Of a stretch of DNA of 64,000 nt, positions 35,428 through 44,871 are shown one piece after another. The DNA comes from Sterolibacterium sp. GTDB taxonomy: Bacteria > Pseudomonadota > Gammaproteobacteria > Burkholderiales > Rhodocyclaceae. The position numbers were made by a program, and so were the translations under genes. The notes beneath the pieces were generated by a model. The model was not told where the DNA came from. It ran no database searches and saw only the letters and a program-made list of their open reading frames with translations. Each line of letters opens with the position of its first letter. The stretch's first letter is position 1. Location of the stretch: the NCBI GenBank assembly GCA_028713555.1, contig JAQTOA010000009.1, positions 62,001-126,000 of the forward strand, written 5' to 3'.

Positions 35428-37928
35428 CCGGGAATTGCCGCTACGTGGTCCCTATGAAGCCTTCGCTCTGGCCATGAACCACCCGGTTGCGGCCCCCTTC
35501 CTTGGCGGTATAGAGCAACTCGTCGACGCGGTTGAGCGTGACCTCGATAGCTTCTCCCGGTTCATATTCGGTTACCCCGACGCAGGTGCTGAGTTGGACG
35601 AGGTCGCCGTTAGGCGCGGTCACTCGCGCGGCATAGCAGCTCTCGCGAATGCGCTCCGCCACCGCGGTCGCCTCCTCGCTTCCGCAATCGGGCAGCACGG
35701 CGACAAACTCCTCGCCGCCGAAGCGGGCAACGATGTCGCATTGACGCAATCCTTCTCGAAGAAGGGTCGCGGCGGTTTTCAGCACCTTGTCGCCCATGAG
35801 ATGGCCATAGTTGTCATTGACGCGTTTGAAACGGTCGAGATCGAACATCAGAATGCAGAAAGTGGTCTTGCCTTCGCCAATGCGTTCGATTTCCGCCACC
35901 AGGCGCTTCATCAATACGCGCCGGTTGATCATGCCCGTCAGCGGATCCTGGGTGGACTCGCGGTAAAGCTTGAGCAGCATCAGCAGTTGGCCCGACTGGA
36001 TCCACAGCGAAACGCCTCCCAGCATCACGAACACCCAGAGCATGTTGGCGGTTTCTATCGTCAGCAACTTGCCCAGCGAGAATTCCAGGCACAGGTAGGC
36101 GCTCGTGATCAGCGCGATCATCGCCGCGCCATAGGTCATCGTGAGGGGAAACACCCCCAGCATCGAAACCATCAGGAAAGGCATCAGGGCGTAGCCAGCC
36201 AACGTCGCTTCGGGAACGCCCTGGTTGAAAATCCACATCGACGCCATGTAGAACAGGCTGGGCGCCAGGAAGGCCAGCGCAAGAAGAATATCCACCTGTT
36301 TGCTGCTGAGTCTGCGCAGCGTGAGGAACCCCAGCGGCAACAGAAAGGCCGACAGCAGAAACTTGGGGATCAGCAAGGCAGTGAAGTGCTCGGGACGCAC
36401 CAGCAGGTAATCGACCGGAGCCCACAAGGGAATCGCGACCGCATAGAAAAATGCCATGAAGCGCAAACGCAAGGCGAGATATTCGGCGCGGGTCTCCTTG
36501 AAATCGTCCGAATGGCGCCGTGTCGAGCAGATGTCCTGGAGATTGAATCCGGCGATATTGGCCAAGATGGAATCGAACAGGGAGCGCTTGTTCGGGGAGT
36601 CCTCGGCAGGAACGGGGGTGGATTGGCGCCTGTTTATCGAAAGCTGCCCGGATGACATGGATGACAAGAAAAACTCCTTTGTAAGATTATTTGCCCCGAC
36701 AGCGACGCTACGGGAGCCTGTGTCGGGAATCGCCGCTACGCGATCCCCCCGAAGCCTTCAGTCTGGCCATGAACCACCCGGTTGCGGCCCCCTTCCTTGG
36801 CGGTATAGAGCAACTCGTCGACGCGGTTGAGCGTGACCTCGATAGCTTCTCCCGGTTCATATTCGGTTACCCCGACGCAGGTGCTGAGTTGGACGAGGTC
36901 GCCGTTAGGCGCGGTCACTCGCGCGGCATAGCAGCTCTCGCGAATGCGCTCCGCCACCGCGGTCGCCTCCTCGCTTCCGCAATCGGGCAGCACGGCGACA
37001 AACTCCTCGCCGCCGAAGCGGGCAACGATGTCGCATTGACGCAATCCTTCTCGAAGAAGGGTCGCGGCGGTTTTCAGCACCTTGTCGCCCATGAGATGGC
37101 CATAGTTGTCATTGACGCGTTTGAAACGGTCGAGATCGAACATCAGAATGCAGAAAGTGGTCTTGCCTTCGCCAATGCGTTCGATTTCCGCCACCAGGCG
37201 CTTCATCAATACGCGCCGGTTGATCATGCCCGTCAGCGGATCCTGGGTGGACTCGCGGTAAAGCTTGAGCAGCATCAGCAGTTGGCCCGACTGGATCCAC
37301 AGCGAAACGCCTCCCAGCATCACGAACACCCAGAGCATGTTGGCGGTTTCTATCGTCAGCAACTTGCCCAGCGAGAATTCCAGGCACAGGTAGGCGCTCG
37401 TGATCAGCGCGATCATCGCCGCGCCATAGGTCATCGTGAGGGGAAACACCCCCAGCATCGAAACCATCAGGAAAGGCATCAGGGCGTAGCCAGCCAACGT
37501 CGCTTCGGGAACGCCCTGGTTGAAAATCCACATCGACGCCATGTAGAACAGGCTGGGCGCCAGGAAGGCCAGCGCAAGAAGAATATCCACCTGTTTGCTG
37601 CTGAGTCTGCGCAGCGTGAGGAACCCCAGCGGCAACAGAAAGGCCGACAGCAGAAACTTGGGGATCAGCAAGGCAGTGAAGTGCTCGGGACGCACCAGCA
37701 GGTAATCGACCGGAGCCCACAAGGGAATCGCGACCGCATAGAAAAATGCCATGAAGCGCAAACGCAAGGCGAGATATTCGGCGCGGGTCTCCTTGAAATC
37801 GTCCGAGTGGCGCCGTGTCGAGCAGATGTCCTGGAAATTGAATCCGGCGATATTGGCCAAGATGGAATCGAGCAGGGAGCGCTTGTTCGAGGAGTCTCCG
37901 GCAGGAACGGGGATGGATTGACGCCTGT
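35428..37928. repeat. Near-identical 1.2-kb tandem duplication (two GGDEF genes)
   Basis: Bases 35428-36633 recur at 36723-37928 with a constant offset of 1295 bp. From the [10 protein letters not shown] stretch to the RVVHGQ stretch the two encoded proteins look identical; only the ends differ. This means a recent duplication, continuing gene conversion, or an assembly artefact. Confidence 0.93.
35441..36667 (-). CDS. Membrane diguanylate cyclase, copy 1
   Basis: 408 residues from the TTG at 36667, chosen because AAAGGAG lies six bases upstream; the ATG three codons in has too long a spacing. Five or six TM segments (about 60-240) form a MASE-like membrane sensor, followed by GGDEF with RFGGEEF and an upstream RQCD inhibitory site. 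It should make c-di-GMP. It is almost identical to the upstream neighbour and ends 58 bp before the chemoreceptor start on the same strand. Confidence 0.93.
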   Translation of the reverse strand: MSSMSSGQLSINRRQSTPVPAEDSPNKRSLFDSILANIAGFNLQDICSTRRHSDDFKETRAEYLALRLRFMAFFYAVAIPLWAPVDYLLVRPEHFTALLIPKFLLSAFLLPLGFLTLRRLSSKQVDILLALAFLAPSLFYMASMWIFNQGVPEATLAGYALMPFLMVSMLGVFPLTMTYGAAMIALITSAYLCLEFSLGKLLTIETANMLWVFVMLGGVSLWIQSGQLLMLLKLYRESTQDPLTGMINRRVLMKRLVAEIERIGEGKTTFCILMFDLDRFKRVNDNYGHLMGDKVLKTAATLLREGLRQCDIVARFGGEEFVAVLPDCGSEEATAVAERIRESCYAARVTAPNGDLVQLSTCVGVTEYEPGEAIEVTLNRVDELLYTAKEGGRNRVVHGQSEGFIGTT

Positions 37929-37977
37929 CTTGGAAAGGCGGATTCACTAAGGCGACTTCGGGTTGCATGGACGACAC
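36736..37977 (-). CDS. Membrane diguanylate cyclase, copy 2
   Basis: 413 residues from the GTG at 37977. The frame opens at an ATG at 37989, but GGAGG five bases before the GTG and alignment with copy 1 (TTG in the same place) favour the GTG. The MASE-like membrane region, RFGGEEF active site and RQCD inhibitory site match copy 1. The N-terminal 40 residues and the last seven differ (RVVHGQTEGFGGIA versus [14 protein letters not shown]). The close identity suggests similar activity with possibly different expression. Confidence 0.92.
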   Translation of the reverse strand: MSSMQPEVALVNPPFQDRRQSIPVPAGDSSNKRSLLDSILANIAGFNFQDICSTRRHSDDFKETRAEYLALRLRFMAFFYAVAIPLWAPVDYLLVRPEHFTALLIPKFLLSAFLLPLGFLTLRRLSSKQVDILLALAFLAPSLFYMASMWIFNQGVPEATLAGYALMPFLMVSMLGVFPLTMTYGAAMIALITSAYLCLEFSLGKLLTIETANMLWVFVMLGGVSLWIQSGQLLMLLKLYRESTQDPLTGMINRRVLMKRLVAEIERIGEGKTTFCILMFDLDRFKRVNDNYGHLMGDKVLKTAATLLREGLRQCDIVARFGGEEFVAVLPDCGSEEATAVAERIRESCYAARVTAPNGDLVQLSTCVGVTEYEPGEAIEVTLNRVDELLYTAKEGGRNRVVHGQTEGFGGIA

Positions 37978-38103
37978 AGAAACCTCCATTGTGAGATTCT
38001 AGTTTGTGCTCTCGGCGACATGACCTGCTTTATGATAGATATTCAAGAAGGTGATGCGCCATACTTGAAACGCTCGTTCTGCGTTCGCTCTTGTGTCAAT
38101 GGC

Positions 38104-40710
38104 TCATGCGCAGATGACCTGGTTGCGACCGGCGTGCTTGGCCGCATAGAGGGCCTGATCGGCGCGGATCATCAGATGATCGAGGGTTTCGGCCTTGCGC
38201 AACTGGCAGATGCCGACACTAATCGTTACGCTGACTTCAAAAGTCTCGACAGCCTTGACGCGGGTCTGTGCGATATCCTCGCGCAACCGATCGGCTACCT
38301 GGCGGGCCGCCGCCAGATCGGTATCGGGTAGCAGGGCAACGAATTCTTCTCCGCCGAGACGCCCGCAAACGTCGACAGTGCGTATCGACTGGGCCAGCAG
38401 GGATGCCGTCCGCTTCAACACCTCATCGCCGACCGCATGGCCATGAGTGTCGTTAACCACCTTGAATCTGTCGATATCTATCATGCAGAGCGTCAGCGGC
38501 TGGCCAGAACGACTGCCTCGCTCGACTTCGCGACGGCCCATCGACAGGAAATGCCGCCGGTTTGGAATGCTGGTCAACTGGTCGATCGTGGCCATGTGAT
38601 GGAGTTTCTCTGTGGAGCGTGCTCTATCGATCGCGATCGCGGCCAGGGAGGTGACGTTATCGATCAATTCGATTTCATGGGCATTTGGGCGCCGCGGCGT
38701 GCGATAGTAAAGTGCGAAGGTGCCGAGCGTCTTGTTGTCCGCCGCCAGGATGGGAGACGACCAGCAGGCGCGCAGACCATGACGCACGGCAAGGTCGCGA
38801 AAGGATTCCCAGCGCGGGTCGACTGTGACATCCTCGACGATTACCCGCTGCCTGGTATAGGCCGCTGTGCCACAAGAACCGGCGCTGATCCCGATCTCGA
38901 GGCCGTCAATTGCCTCGTTATAGGTAGACGCCATGCCGGGCGCTGCGCCATGGCGCAGATGGAGGCCATCGTCATCGAGCAGCAGAACCGATGCCAGTCC
39001 GCCATGCAGGTAGCGTTCGACGCGCACGCAGATGGTGTCGAGAATCTCCGTCAGCGCATCGCAGCGGGCAATCATGTGAAGAATGAAACGATCATCCTCC
39101 AAGCGCTGCTCGATGCGTTTCCGCTCGGTAATATCGACCGAAGCGCCGATGACATAATTGGCGCCCTGAATGTTGACGGCGCGCTTGTTGACCAGGAGAA
39201 AATGCTCCGCGCCGCGATGAAGCATGCGGACCTCCTTGCTCATGGCGCTCCCGGATTGCAATACCTGCCGATCGTCCGAGCGCAGGTTCTCGGCCGTTTC
39301 GAACGAGAATATCTCGAGATCGGATCGGCCGATCAGGTCTTTCCTGGAGAAGCCAAAAAACTCGGCGGCGCGATCATTGATGGCCTTGTAGCGGCCATTG
39401 GCGTCCTTGATAAAGGCATGGATAGGCAACGTTTCGAGCATCAGACGATTCATATCCTCCTGCTCGTCGAGCTTGCTGCGAACCGTCTGCAAGTCTTGCT
39501 GGTAACGGCGTTGTTCGGTCAGGTCGGCGAAGACACCCACGTAGTTCGCCACCTCGCCAGCGTCGCCGCGCACGACAGTGATCATCAGCTGCGCCGGACA
39601 AATTTCGCCGTCCTTGCGGCGATGCCAGATTTCCCCGTGCCACAACCCGTGGAGGTTCAACAGTGAATAAATCTGCCTGTAGAAGGCAGCGTCATGGCGG
39701 TCAGACTCGAACAAGCCCGGGTTCTTGCCGATCACTTCCTGCGGAGAATAGCCGGTGATGGCAGTGAATGCGGGATTGACCGATTCCAGAATGCCGCTGC
39801 CGTCGGTGATCACGATGCCCTGAAGGGAAGACTCGGCGACCTTTTGCGCCAGTGCCAACATCCGCCGCGAGGAAAACAGTTCGCGGGTCTGGGCGCCGAG
39901 CACCTGTTGCAGCTCGCGCACATAGGCTTTTTCCACGCTGAGCATGATATCGGCGTAAGACAGCAGTCCAACCATCTTTTCGCCATCCACAACGCCGAGA
40001 TGGCGCACCTGGTTCTCCGAAAAAATGCTGCGCGCCTTGTAAAGGTTGGTATCCAGTGACGCGGTGACTAGAGGAAACGAGGCGATCTGCCAGGCCAAGC
40101 TGGTCGTCTTGCGCTCACCGATCAGGCGCAGCGCATCGGTTTGGGTAAAGATGCCGTAACGCCCACGGTCGACAACGATGATTGCGTCCTGACAGGAGCG
40201 ACGCATCAGGGCGGACATCTCCGCGACGCTGGTATCGCCGGCAATCATCAGAGGGTCGGGTCTCATGACCGAGGCGACGTTGCGCAATTGGATGAAGAAC
40301 TCGATGTTTTGGTTGTTAACCACGTCGGTTTGCGAAACGACGCCGACGCGGTTGCCAGAGTGGTCGAGCACCAGAAGGTGGCGGATTCCTTCGCTCTCGA
40401 AGAAGAAGGTCAGCGTCTGGATGGACTCGGATTCTAGAATGGTCTTGACAGGGGTCGACATATGCAGCGACACCGGCGAATCAAGCATGGCATTGTTGGA
40501 ATAATCCAGGTCGAGTGCGTCACGCTCGGTCCAGATGCCGACTGTCTGGCCGTGATCGACGACGATGATCGACCCATGCCGGATCTCGTGCATCCGTCGC
40601 GCGGCTTCTGACACCGTTGTTTCGGGAGAGCACTCCAGAATGGAACGTCGCGCCAGGCTCCCAACTTTCTGTCGGTTGGTCATTCCGGCCACAACGTCAT
40701 TCAGAATCAT
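38104..40710 (-). CDS. CBS-PAS-PAS-GAF-GGDEF diguanylate cyclase
   Basis: 868 residues without TM segments. Four CBS repeats at about 15-270 (for example HGSIIVVDHGQTVGIWTERD and RHLLVLDHSGNRVGVVSQTD), a PAS at about 295-410, a second PAS at about 430-540, a GAF at about 550-690 with GSCGTAAYTRQRVIV, and GGDEF with RLGGEEF and an RTVD inhibitory site. CBS pairs commonly bind adenine nucleotides, so the protein may join energy charge with c-di-GMP production. AAGGGGG precedes the ATG. It is on the same strand as the hemerythrin gene, 153 bp away. Confidence 0.94.
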   Translation of the reverse strand: MILNDVVAGMTNRQKVGSLARRSILECSPETTVSEAARRMHEIRHGSIIVVDHGQTVGIWTERDALDLDYSNNAMLDSPVSLHMSTPVKTILESESIQTLTFFFESEGIRHLLVLDHSGNRVGVVSQTDVVNNQNIEFFIQLRNVASVMRPDPLMIAGDTSVAEMSALMRRSCQDAIIVVDRGRYGIFTQTDALRLIGERKTTSLAWQIASFPLVTASLDTNLYKARSIFSENQVRHLGVVDGEKMVGLLSYADIMLSVEKAYVRELQQVLGAQTRELFSSRRMLALAQKVAESSLQGIVITDGSGILESVNPAFTAITGYSPQEVIGKNPGLFESDRHDAAFYRQIYSLLNLHGLWHGEIWHRRKDGEICPAQLMITVVRGDAGEVANYVGVFADLTEQRRYQQDLQTVRSKLDEQEDMNRLMLETLPIHAFIKDANGRYKAINDRAAEFFGFSRKDLIGRSDLEIFSFETAENLRSDDRQVLQSGSAMSKEVRMLHRGAEHFLLVNKRAVNIQGANYVIGASVDITERKRIEQRLEDDRFILHMIARCDALTEILDTICVRVERYLHGGLASVLLLDDDGLHLRHGAAPGMASTYNEAIDGLEIGISAGSCGTAAYTRQRVIVEDVTVDPRWESFRDLAVRHGLRACWSSPILAADNKTLGTFALYYRTPRRPNAHEIELIDNVTSLAAIAIDRARSTEKLHHMATIDQLTSIPNRRHFLSMGRREVERGSRSGQPLTLCMIDIDRFKVVNDTHGHAVGDEVLKRTASLLAQSIRTVDVCGRLGGEEFVALLPDTDLAAARQVADRLREDIAQTRVKAVETFEVSVTISVGICQLRKAETLDHLMIRADQALYAAKHAGRNQVICA

Positions 40711-40863
40711 TGCACCCCCTTGGATTGGAGAATTGTCACGGATAATCTAACCGGCAGTCTGGCTTGCCAATGCAGAAAGCAGCGGAAACTCCATACTGAC
40801 GCTAGCCCAGAAGAATGTCGAGGTAGGTGGAATCGAAGAATAAGTCTGCGACAACAGGCAGGC

Positions 40864-41277
40864 CTAATTCGGGACGAAACTCGGCGAATACTTTCTTAGC
40901 GCGGCATTCATCAGCAAATCTTCCTTGACAATATGTTTTAACATATCTGTCATAAATTTGTTGAGCTGTTCAGCCTGCGAATCCGCCCACTCCACACTGC
41001 TTTCCTGTTTCAACTGATTCAGCTTGATGAGCAATTCCGCGTGAGACTCTCCCAGTTGTGAAACCCGCTCATGGCGCACAGCTTGGGCAATCTTTTCTTC
41101 TCTGGAAAAATGCACTATCAGGAACGTGTACAAACTTTCGATTGAGGGCATTAACTTGCTCCGATCATTTACCTTCAAACAGTGTCTTATTTGATTGATG
41201 ATCTCCAAGAGATGCTTGTGGTCGGCATCGATCGCGTCATTCCCGACGCTTAACTGCTTCCGCCATTCCAGGCTCAT
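40864..41277 (-). CDS. Bacteriohemerythrin
   Basis: 137 residues from the ATG at 41277, set by GGAGAG five bases upstream. The open frame extends up to 41373, but that part overlaps the cytochrome gene and is not homologous. Di-iron ligands are visible: His in DADHKHLLEII, His and Glu in HFSREEKIA, His in RHERVSQLGESHAELL, and His/Asp in HIVKED. Bacteriohemerythrins bind O2 and may store, carry or sense it. The gene is 71 bp downstream of the heptaheme cytochrome, a natural partner for oxygen protection or sensing. Confidence 0.9.
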   Translation of the reverse strand: MSLEWRKQLSVGNDAIDADHKHLLEIINQIRHCLKVNDRSKLMPSIESLYTFLIVHFSREEKIAQAVRHERVSQLGESHAELLIKLNQLKQESSVEWADSQAEQLNKFMTDMLKHIVKEDLLMNAALRKYSPSFVPN

Positions 41278-41348
41278 ACGACTCTCCAGTACTTCGCACA
41301 AAACATGGTATTCACAATGCAGTAAAGTCATGTGGCAGCGCTTGCAGG

Positions 41349-41969
41349 TCACATCTTGTGACAATTCTGGCAAATCATCATGCCCTTGATGGAGAAACGG
41401 CTCAGTTTGGTAAATTCCGAACGGTGGGGTTCATGGCAGGAGCCGCAGTAGAATTTCTTGCCCGGCCGCAGCGGGTCTTGCGCTTCCTTCTTGTCATTGC
41501 CCAGCGGATGCCCGCTGCGCGAGATCCCCGAAATAACGTGCGGCCCTTTCTTGACGTCGGGGTGACAGTCCAGGCACAGCAGGGCCGGTTCATTTTTCAG
41601 CAGGCCGAGGTATTCGGAAGAATGCGGATCGTGGCAGCCGAGGCACATGCCGGCCTCGACCGGGGCGTGCACGAACTTGCCCTTGAAAATTTTATTGTCA
41701 TGGCAGTGGGCACACAGGGCGGGACCCTCGGCCGAAAGACCCTTGGCGAACTTGCCCTTGGATTTGTGCGGCACGACGCTGGCGTCGAGTTGGGCATGGC
41801 AACTGTTGCAGCCCATATGCACCGCCGCATGCACCTCCTTTTTCTCCGCGAGCTTGGCGTGGCACTTGAGGCAGGGATTATCCTCTGCTGCCTGAGCCGG
41901 CAGCGCGCCGATCAGCGCAAGGACCAGCGCGTAGGCCAGAGTCGCCAATAGGTTTCGTTCAGTTTTCAT
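41349..41969 (-). CDS. Periplasmic heptaheme cytochrome c
   Basis: 206 residues from the ATG at 41969 (GGAG seven bases upstream). Signal peptide ends ALPAQA. Seven CXXCH motifs: CLKCH, CNSCH, CAHCH, CLGCH, CLDCH, CGSCH and CQNCH. Paired CXXCH spacing resembles the doubled-CXXCH (cytochrome c7/c3-like) families. Extra His residues for bis-His ligation are present. No lipobox or TM segment follows the signal, so it is probably a soluble periplasmic electron carrier. It follows the dodecaheme gene by 81 bp. Confidence 0.93.
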   Translation of the reverse strand: MKTERNLLATLAYALVLALIGALPAQAAEDNPCLKCHAKLAEKKEVHAAVHMGCNSCHAQLDASVVPHKSKGKFAKGLSAEGPALCAHCHDNKIFKGKFVHAPVEAGMCLGCHDPHSSEYLGLLKNEPALLCLDCHPDVKKGPHVISGISRSGHPLGNDKKEAQDPLRPGKKFYCGSCHEPHRSEFTKLSRFSIKGMMICQNCHKM

Positions 41970-42050
41970 ATTGTTTCTCCGATTTGGTGATCCTGAGTTT
42001 GTACCCAACTACGTCCTGCGTTGGCACTGGATTTCCATTCCTGCTACGCA

Positions 42051-43838
42051 TCAGTAAGAATAGCCGTTGTGGTTCTCCCCATGGCAGGTCATGTAGCATT
42101 TCCCGCCGGTAGTACCGACGCGCTCCCAGCGGATGGCCTGGGTGCCGCTCTTGGTGACGACGTCGGTCCGGAAGTTGAGCAAGCGGCTGTTGCTCAGCGT
42201 GGTGCCCTGGGTGCTGCTGATGCCATGCGGATCGTGGCAGACGCTGCACGGCGCCCTCTCGCCGACGATATGTTTGTTATGTTCCTTGAAGCTGTTGGTC
42301 CCCGTGCCAATGATGCTGGTTCGGTTGTGGCATTTGTAGCAAAGCGCATAGTTGGCCGCGCTTTCCGCGGTGTTGTCGGTAGTCACGTATTGGCGCTCGA
42401 GCAAATTCGGATAAGTCGAGCCGTGCGGGCCGTTCGGCCCCGTTCCGGTCGGCGCCGACGGGGTGCCGCTGCTATATCGTCCGGTGTTGTTGTTGTGACA
42501 ATCGGTGCATTTGACCCGGCTCGCCGTGGTCCAGCCGGTGAGGAGAGAGGGAACCGTTGCGCTCCTGCCCGCACCCGCGACCGCATGATGCGACGGATTC
42601 GTGGTCTGGAACTCCAGCCGCTTGTTGTTCTGCGCGATCACGCGCGCGAAGCTCGGCGAAGGCGTGTTGGCGGCGCCGTCGGCGTGGCAGCGGAAGCAGA
42701 TTTCATATTCGGTCGTGGCCGGATTAACTTCGGTGCCGCTGATGCTGATGCCACGCACTCCGACCTGCGAACCGGGCAGCGTGGGCGCAACGCTGCCGCC
42801 GGGAACCGAACCGGCCGTTGCATTGACCGCGTGAGGGTTGTGGCAATCCTGGCATTCGACATGCGCGGTCGCCACAGAAGCCGCTTCGGCCGGATCGTGG
42901 ACGCCGGTGCGGGTAGCGACTTTGTGACCGTAGGTCTTGTTGAGTTCGGTCTGGATGTTTTTCGCCGCCACGTTGCCGTTATGGCAGTTCATGCAGTTGG
43001 TTTCCTCGGCCGCATAGTTGAGCAGCCGCGGGCCGCCCCCGGCGGTATGCGGCCGGTGGCAGTTTTCGCAGGCGTTGGCAGCGACGGTGGTACCGGTGGT
43101 ATGCGGCCAGGGCGTGGTGCCTGCGCCGTTCCAGGTCTTGGTGGAGTTCTTGTGGTCGCTTACGCTCCAGTAGTTCTTGAGGTGGCAGACATTGCACAGC
43201 GCGGAGGAGGTATTGGCGATCGCCAGGAACTTGGTGTTGGTATTGTCGTGCGGATTGTGGCAGGAAGTGCATTGCATCTGGCTGCTGCCGTCGAGTCGCA
43301 CCTTGCTGGGCGGCGCGAGCGCTGTCGGAGCGGCCAGTTCGCCGCGCACGGCCACCAGCGACGCGTCATACACGAAGGACACCGGATGGTCGTCGGACAG
43401 GTTGGTTCCCAGATTGGTGTTTCCGGCGGGTAGGGTGGTGACGCCGCCGGTCATGGAGATATTCGTGGTGCGGTTGCGCACTTCGCCGAGGGCGATGGTG
43501 CCGTCATGGCAACTCAGGCACAGCAGCGATGCGCCGTTGGGCTGCCCAGCCACGCTCTTGCGCGTGGAACTGGTGTAGGGCGTATAACTGGTGCCCACGC
43601 GCCGGTTCCACAACTGCCCGCTCGGATAGTTATTGTGCGGCGCGTGGCAGAACACGCAGATCTGGTTCTCGCTGGTGGCCTTGACAGTGCCCGTTCCGCT
43701 TACCGAGAGGTTGTGCTTGGTGGTGGCGACCGCCGCGTCTGCAGGCGCCACCGTCAAGGACACCGGCAGAACAATAAGTGCAAGGACTCCCGCGACGGCA
43801 ACCGCCTTGAAATGGGGAAAAGAGATGCAGCGCCTCAT
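42051..43838 (-). CDS. Large dodecaheme cytochrome c with terminal CX3CH site
   Basis: 595 residues; the signal peptide ends near PADA-A. Eleven CXXCH motifs (CVFCH, CLSCH, CTSCH, CNVCH, CENCH, CMNCH, CQDCH, CFRCH, CTDCH, CYKCH, CSVCH) and one CX3CH (CYMTCH) near the C-terminus. The first 110 residues (KHNLS, CHAPHNN, GQLWN, CLSCHDGTIAL) match the small cytochromes of this cluster. GGAGG lies six bases before the ATG, and it overlaps the NHL lipoprotein gene by four bases. It may be the periplasmic or surface cytochrome of the beta-barrel conduit. No lipobox is present. Confidence 0.94.
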   Translation of the reverse strand: MRRCISFPHFKAVAVAGVLALIVLPVSLTVAPADAAVATTKHNLSVSGTGTVKATSENQICVFCHAPHNNYPSGQLWNRRVGTSYTPYTSSTRKSVAGQPNGASLLCLSCHDGTIALGEVRNRTTNISMTGGVTTLPAGNTNLGTNLSDDHPVSFVYDASLVAVRGELAAPTALAPPSKVRLDGSSQMQCTSCHNPHDNTNTKFLAIANTSSALCNVCHLKNYWSVSDHKNSTKTWNGAGTTPWPHTTGTTVAANACENCHRPHTAGGGPRLLNYAAEETNCMNCHNGNVAAKNIQTELNKTYGHKVATRTGVHDPAEAASVATAHVECQDCHNPHAVNATAGSVPGGSVAPTLPGSQVGVRGISISGTEVNPATTEYEICFRCHADGAANTPSPSFARVIAQNNKRLEFQTTNPSHHAVAGAGRSATVPSLLTGWTTASRVKCTDCHNNNTGRYSSGTPSAPTGTGPNGPHGSTYPNLLERQYVTTDNTAESAANYALCYKCHNRTSIIGTGTNSFKEHNKHIVGERAPCSVCHDPHGISSTQGTTLSNSRLLNFRTDVVTKSGTQAIRWERVGTTGGKCYMTCHGENHNGYSY

Positions 43839-44869
43839 GTCGGGCCTCCGATGTAACTCAATATCTGGATACGCTGGTTGTAGGAATCGGCGATGTAGAT
43901 CATGTCGTCCGAGTCGATGAAAATGCCCACGGGCAGCCAGAACTCTCCCCGGTCGCTGCCGAGAGCGCCAACGGAGAGCAGCAATTGCCCGCTTGAATTG
44001 AAAATCTGCAAGGCATTGAACAGCGCATCGAGGATATAGACATGCCCGTAACTGTCGGTCGCGACGCCTTTCTGGCGCATATTGTCGCCGCTGCCGTCGC
44101 CCAGTTGTCCGAATTTTCTGAGGAACCTGCCCTGCGCGTCGAAAACCTGGATGCGGAAATTTAGAGAATCGGTGACATACAGCCGCCCCTCGGCATCGCG
44201 CCAGATCATGGTTGGATAGTTGAACTCGCCTTCTCCCGCACCGCGCTGGCCGAAGCTGGAGTGCAGCGTGCCGTCCGGATTGAACACCTTGACGCGATGC
44301 TCTGCGGTATCGACGACGATCAAGCGGCCGCTGTCGGGGTCAAAGGCGATGCCGGTCGGCTGGCTCAGCGGCGGCAAGGCCAGCGGCACCGCCGTTTTGG
44401 CGCCGGGCCGAATGACCAGCACCTGGGCGAGTTCCGAATCGGTGACATAGACTTCACCCACCTTGCCGCGCGCCAAACCCACCGGGGAAGGCAGCCCGAC
44501 CTCGTCTCCGGCCGCGATCAGGGCGTAGTCTTTGGCCACCGGGTCGAAGCGATGCACGCCTTTTGCGCCGGTGTCCGCGACATACACCACGCCACCCACC
44601 GCCACCACGGCCATCGGCCGGATCAGGCGGGATTCGCTGGCGCCGAAAATCACTTCCGCCACGCGCTGGAAAAATCCCTTGGCGATGCCGAACTCGGTGG
44701 GAGTCTTGAAAGCCTTGACGAAGTGGATGCGCGGCGCCACGTCGATTTCGTCCGGCCAGAACAACTGCGGCTGATCCTCGGGCTTGATCGGCGCCGGCGC
44801 GCACCCTCCCAGGACAAGAACCGCCAGCGCAAGTCCCAGCAGGGCAACGAAACGGCAGCGGCGCGCCAT
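43835..44869 (-). CDS. NHL-repeat beta-propeller lipoprotein A
   Basis: 344 residues from the ATG at 44869, which lies two bases after the beta-barrel stop and has a GGAGG ten bases upstream. Lipobox VLVLGGC at about residues 17-23. NHL repeats such as LYVTDSLNFRIQVFDAQGRF and IYIADSYNQRIQILSYI form a six-bladed propeller. It is translationally tied to both the beta-barrel gene and the dodecaheme gene, so it probably belongs to the same outer-membrane complex. Propeller proteins have been tied to nanowire folding or morphology in Geobacter. Confidence 0.93.
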   Translation of the reverse strand: MARRCRFVALLGLALAVLVLGGCAPAPIKPEDQPQLFWPDEIDVAPRIHFVKAFKTPTEFGIAKGFFQRVAEVIFGASESRLIRPMAVVAVGGVVYVADTGAKGVHRFDPVAKDYALIAAGDEVGLPSPVGLARGKVGEVYVTDSELAQVLVIRPGAKTAVPLALPPLSQPTGIAFDPDSGRLIVVDTAEHRVKVFNPDGTLHSSFGQRGAGEGEFNYPTMIWRDAEGRLYVTDSLNFRIQVFDAQGRFLRKFGQLGDGSGDNMRQKGVATDSYGHVYILDALFNALQIFNSSGQLLLSVGALGSDRGEFWLPVGIFIDSDDMIYIADSYNQRIQILSYIGGPT

Positions 44870-44871
44870 GA

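Noticed and set aside
35423..37950. Two long plus-strand frames (about 410 and 419 codons) opposite the GGDEF genes
   Set aside because: They are antisense shadows duplicated along with the real genes; composition is His/Gln/Arg rich with no domain.
41278..41373. CKRCH heme-like motif in the upstream extension of the hemerythrin frame
   Set aside because: The start at 41277 has GGAGAG five bases upstream and begins the homologous domain; the extension overlaps the heptaheme gene end and is probably untranslated.
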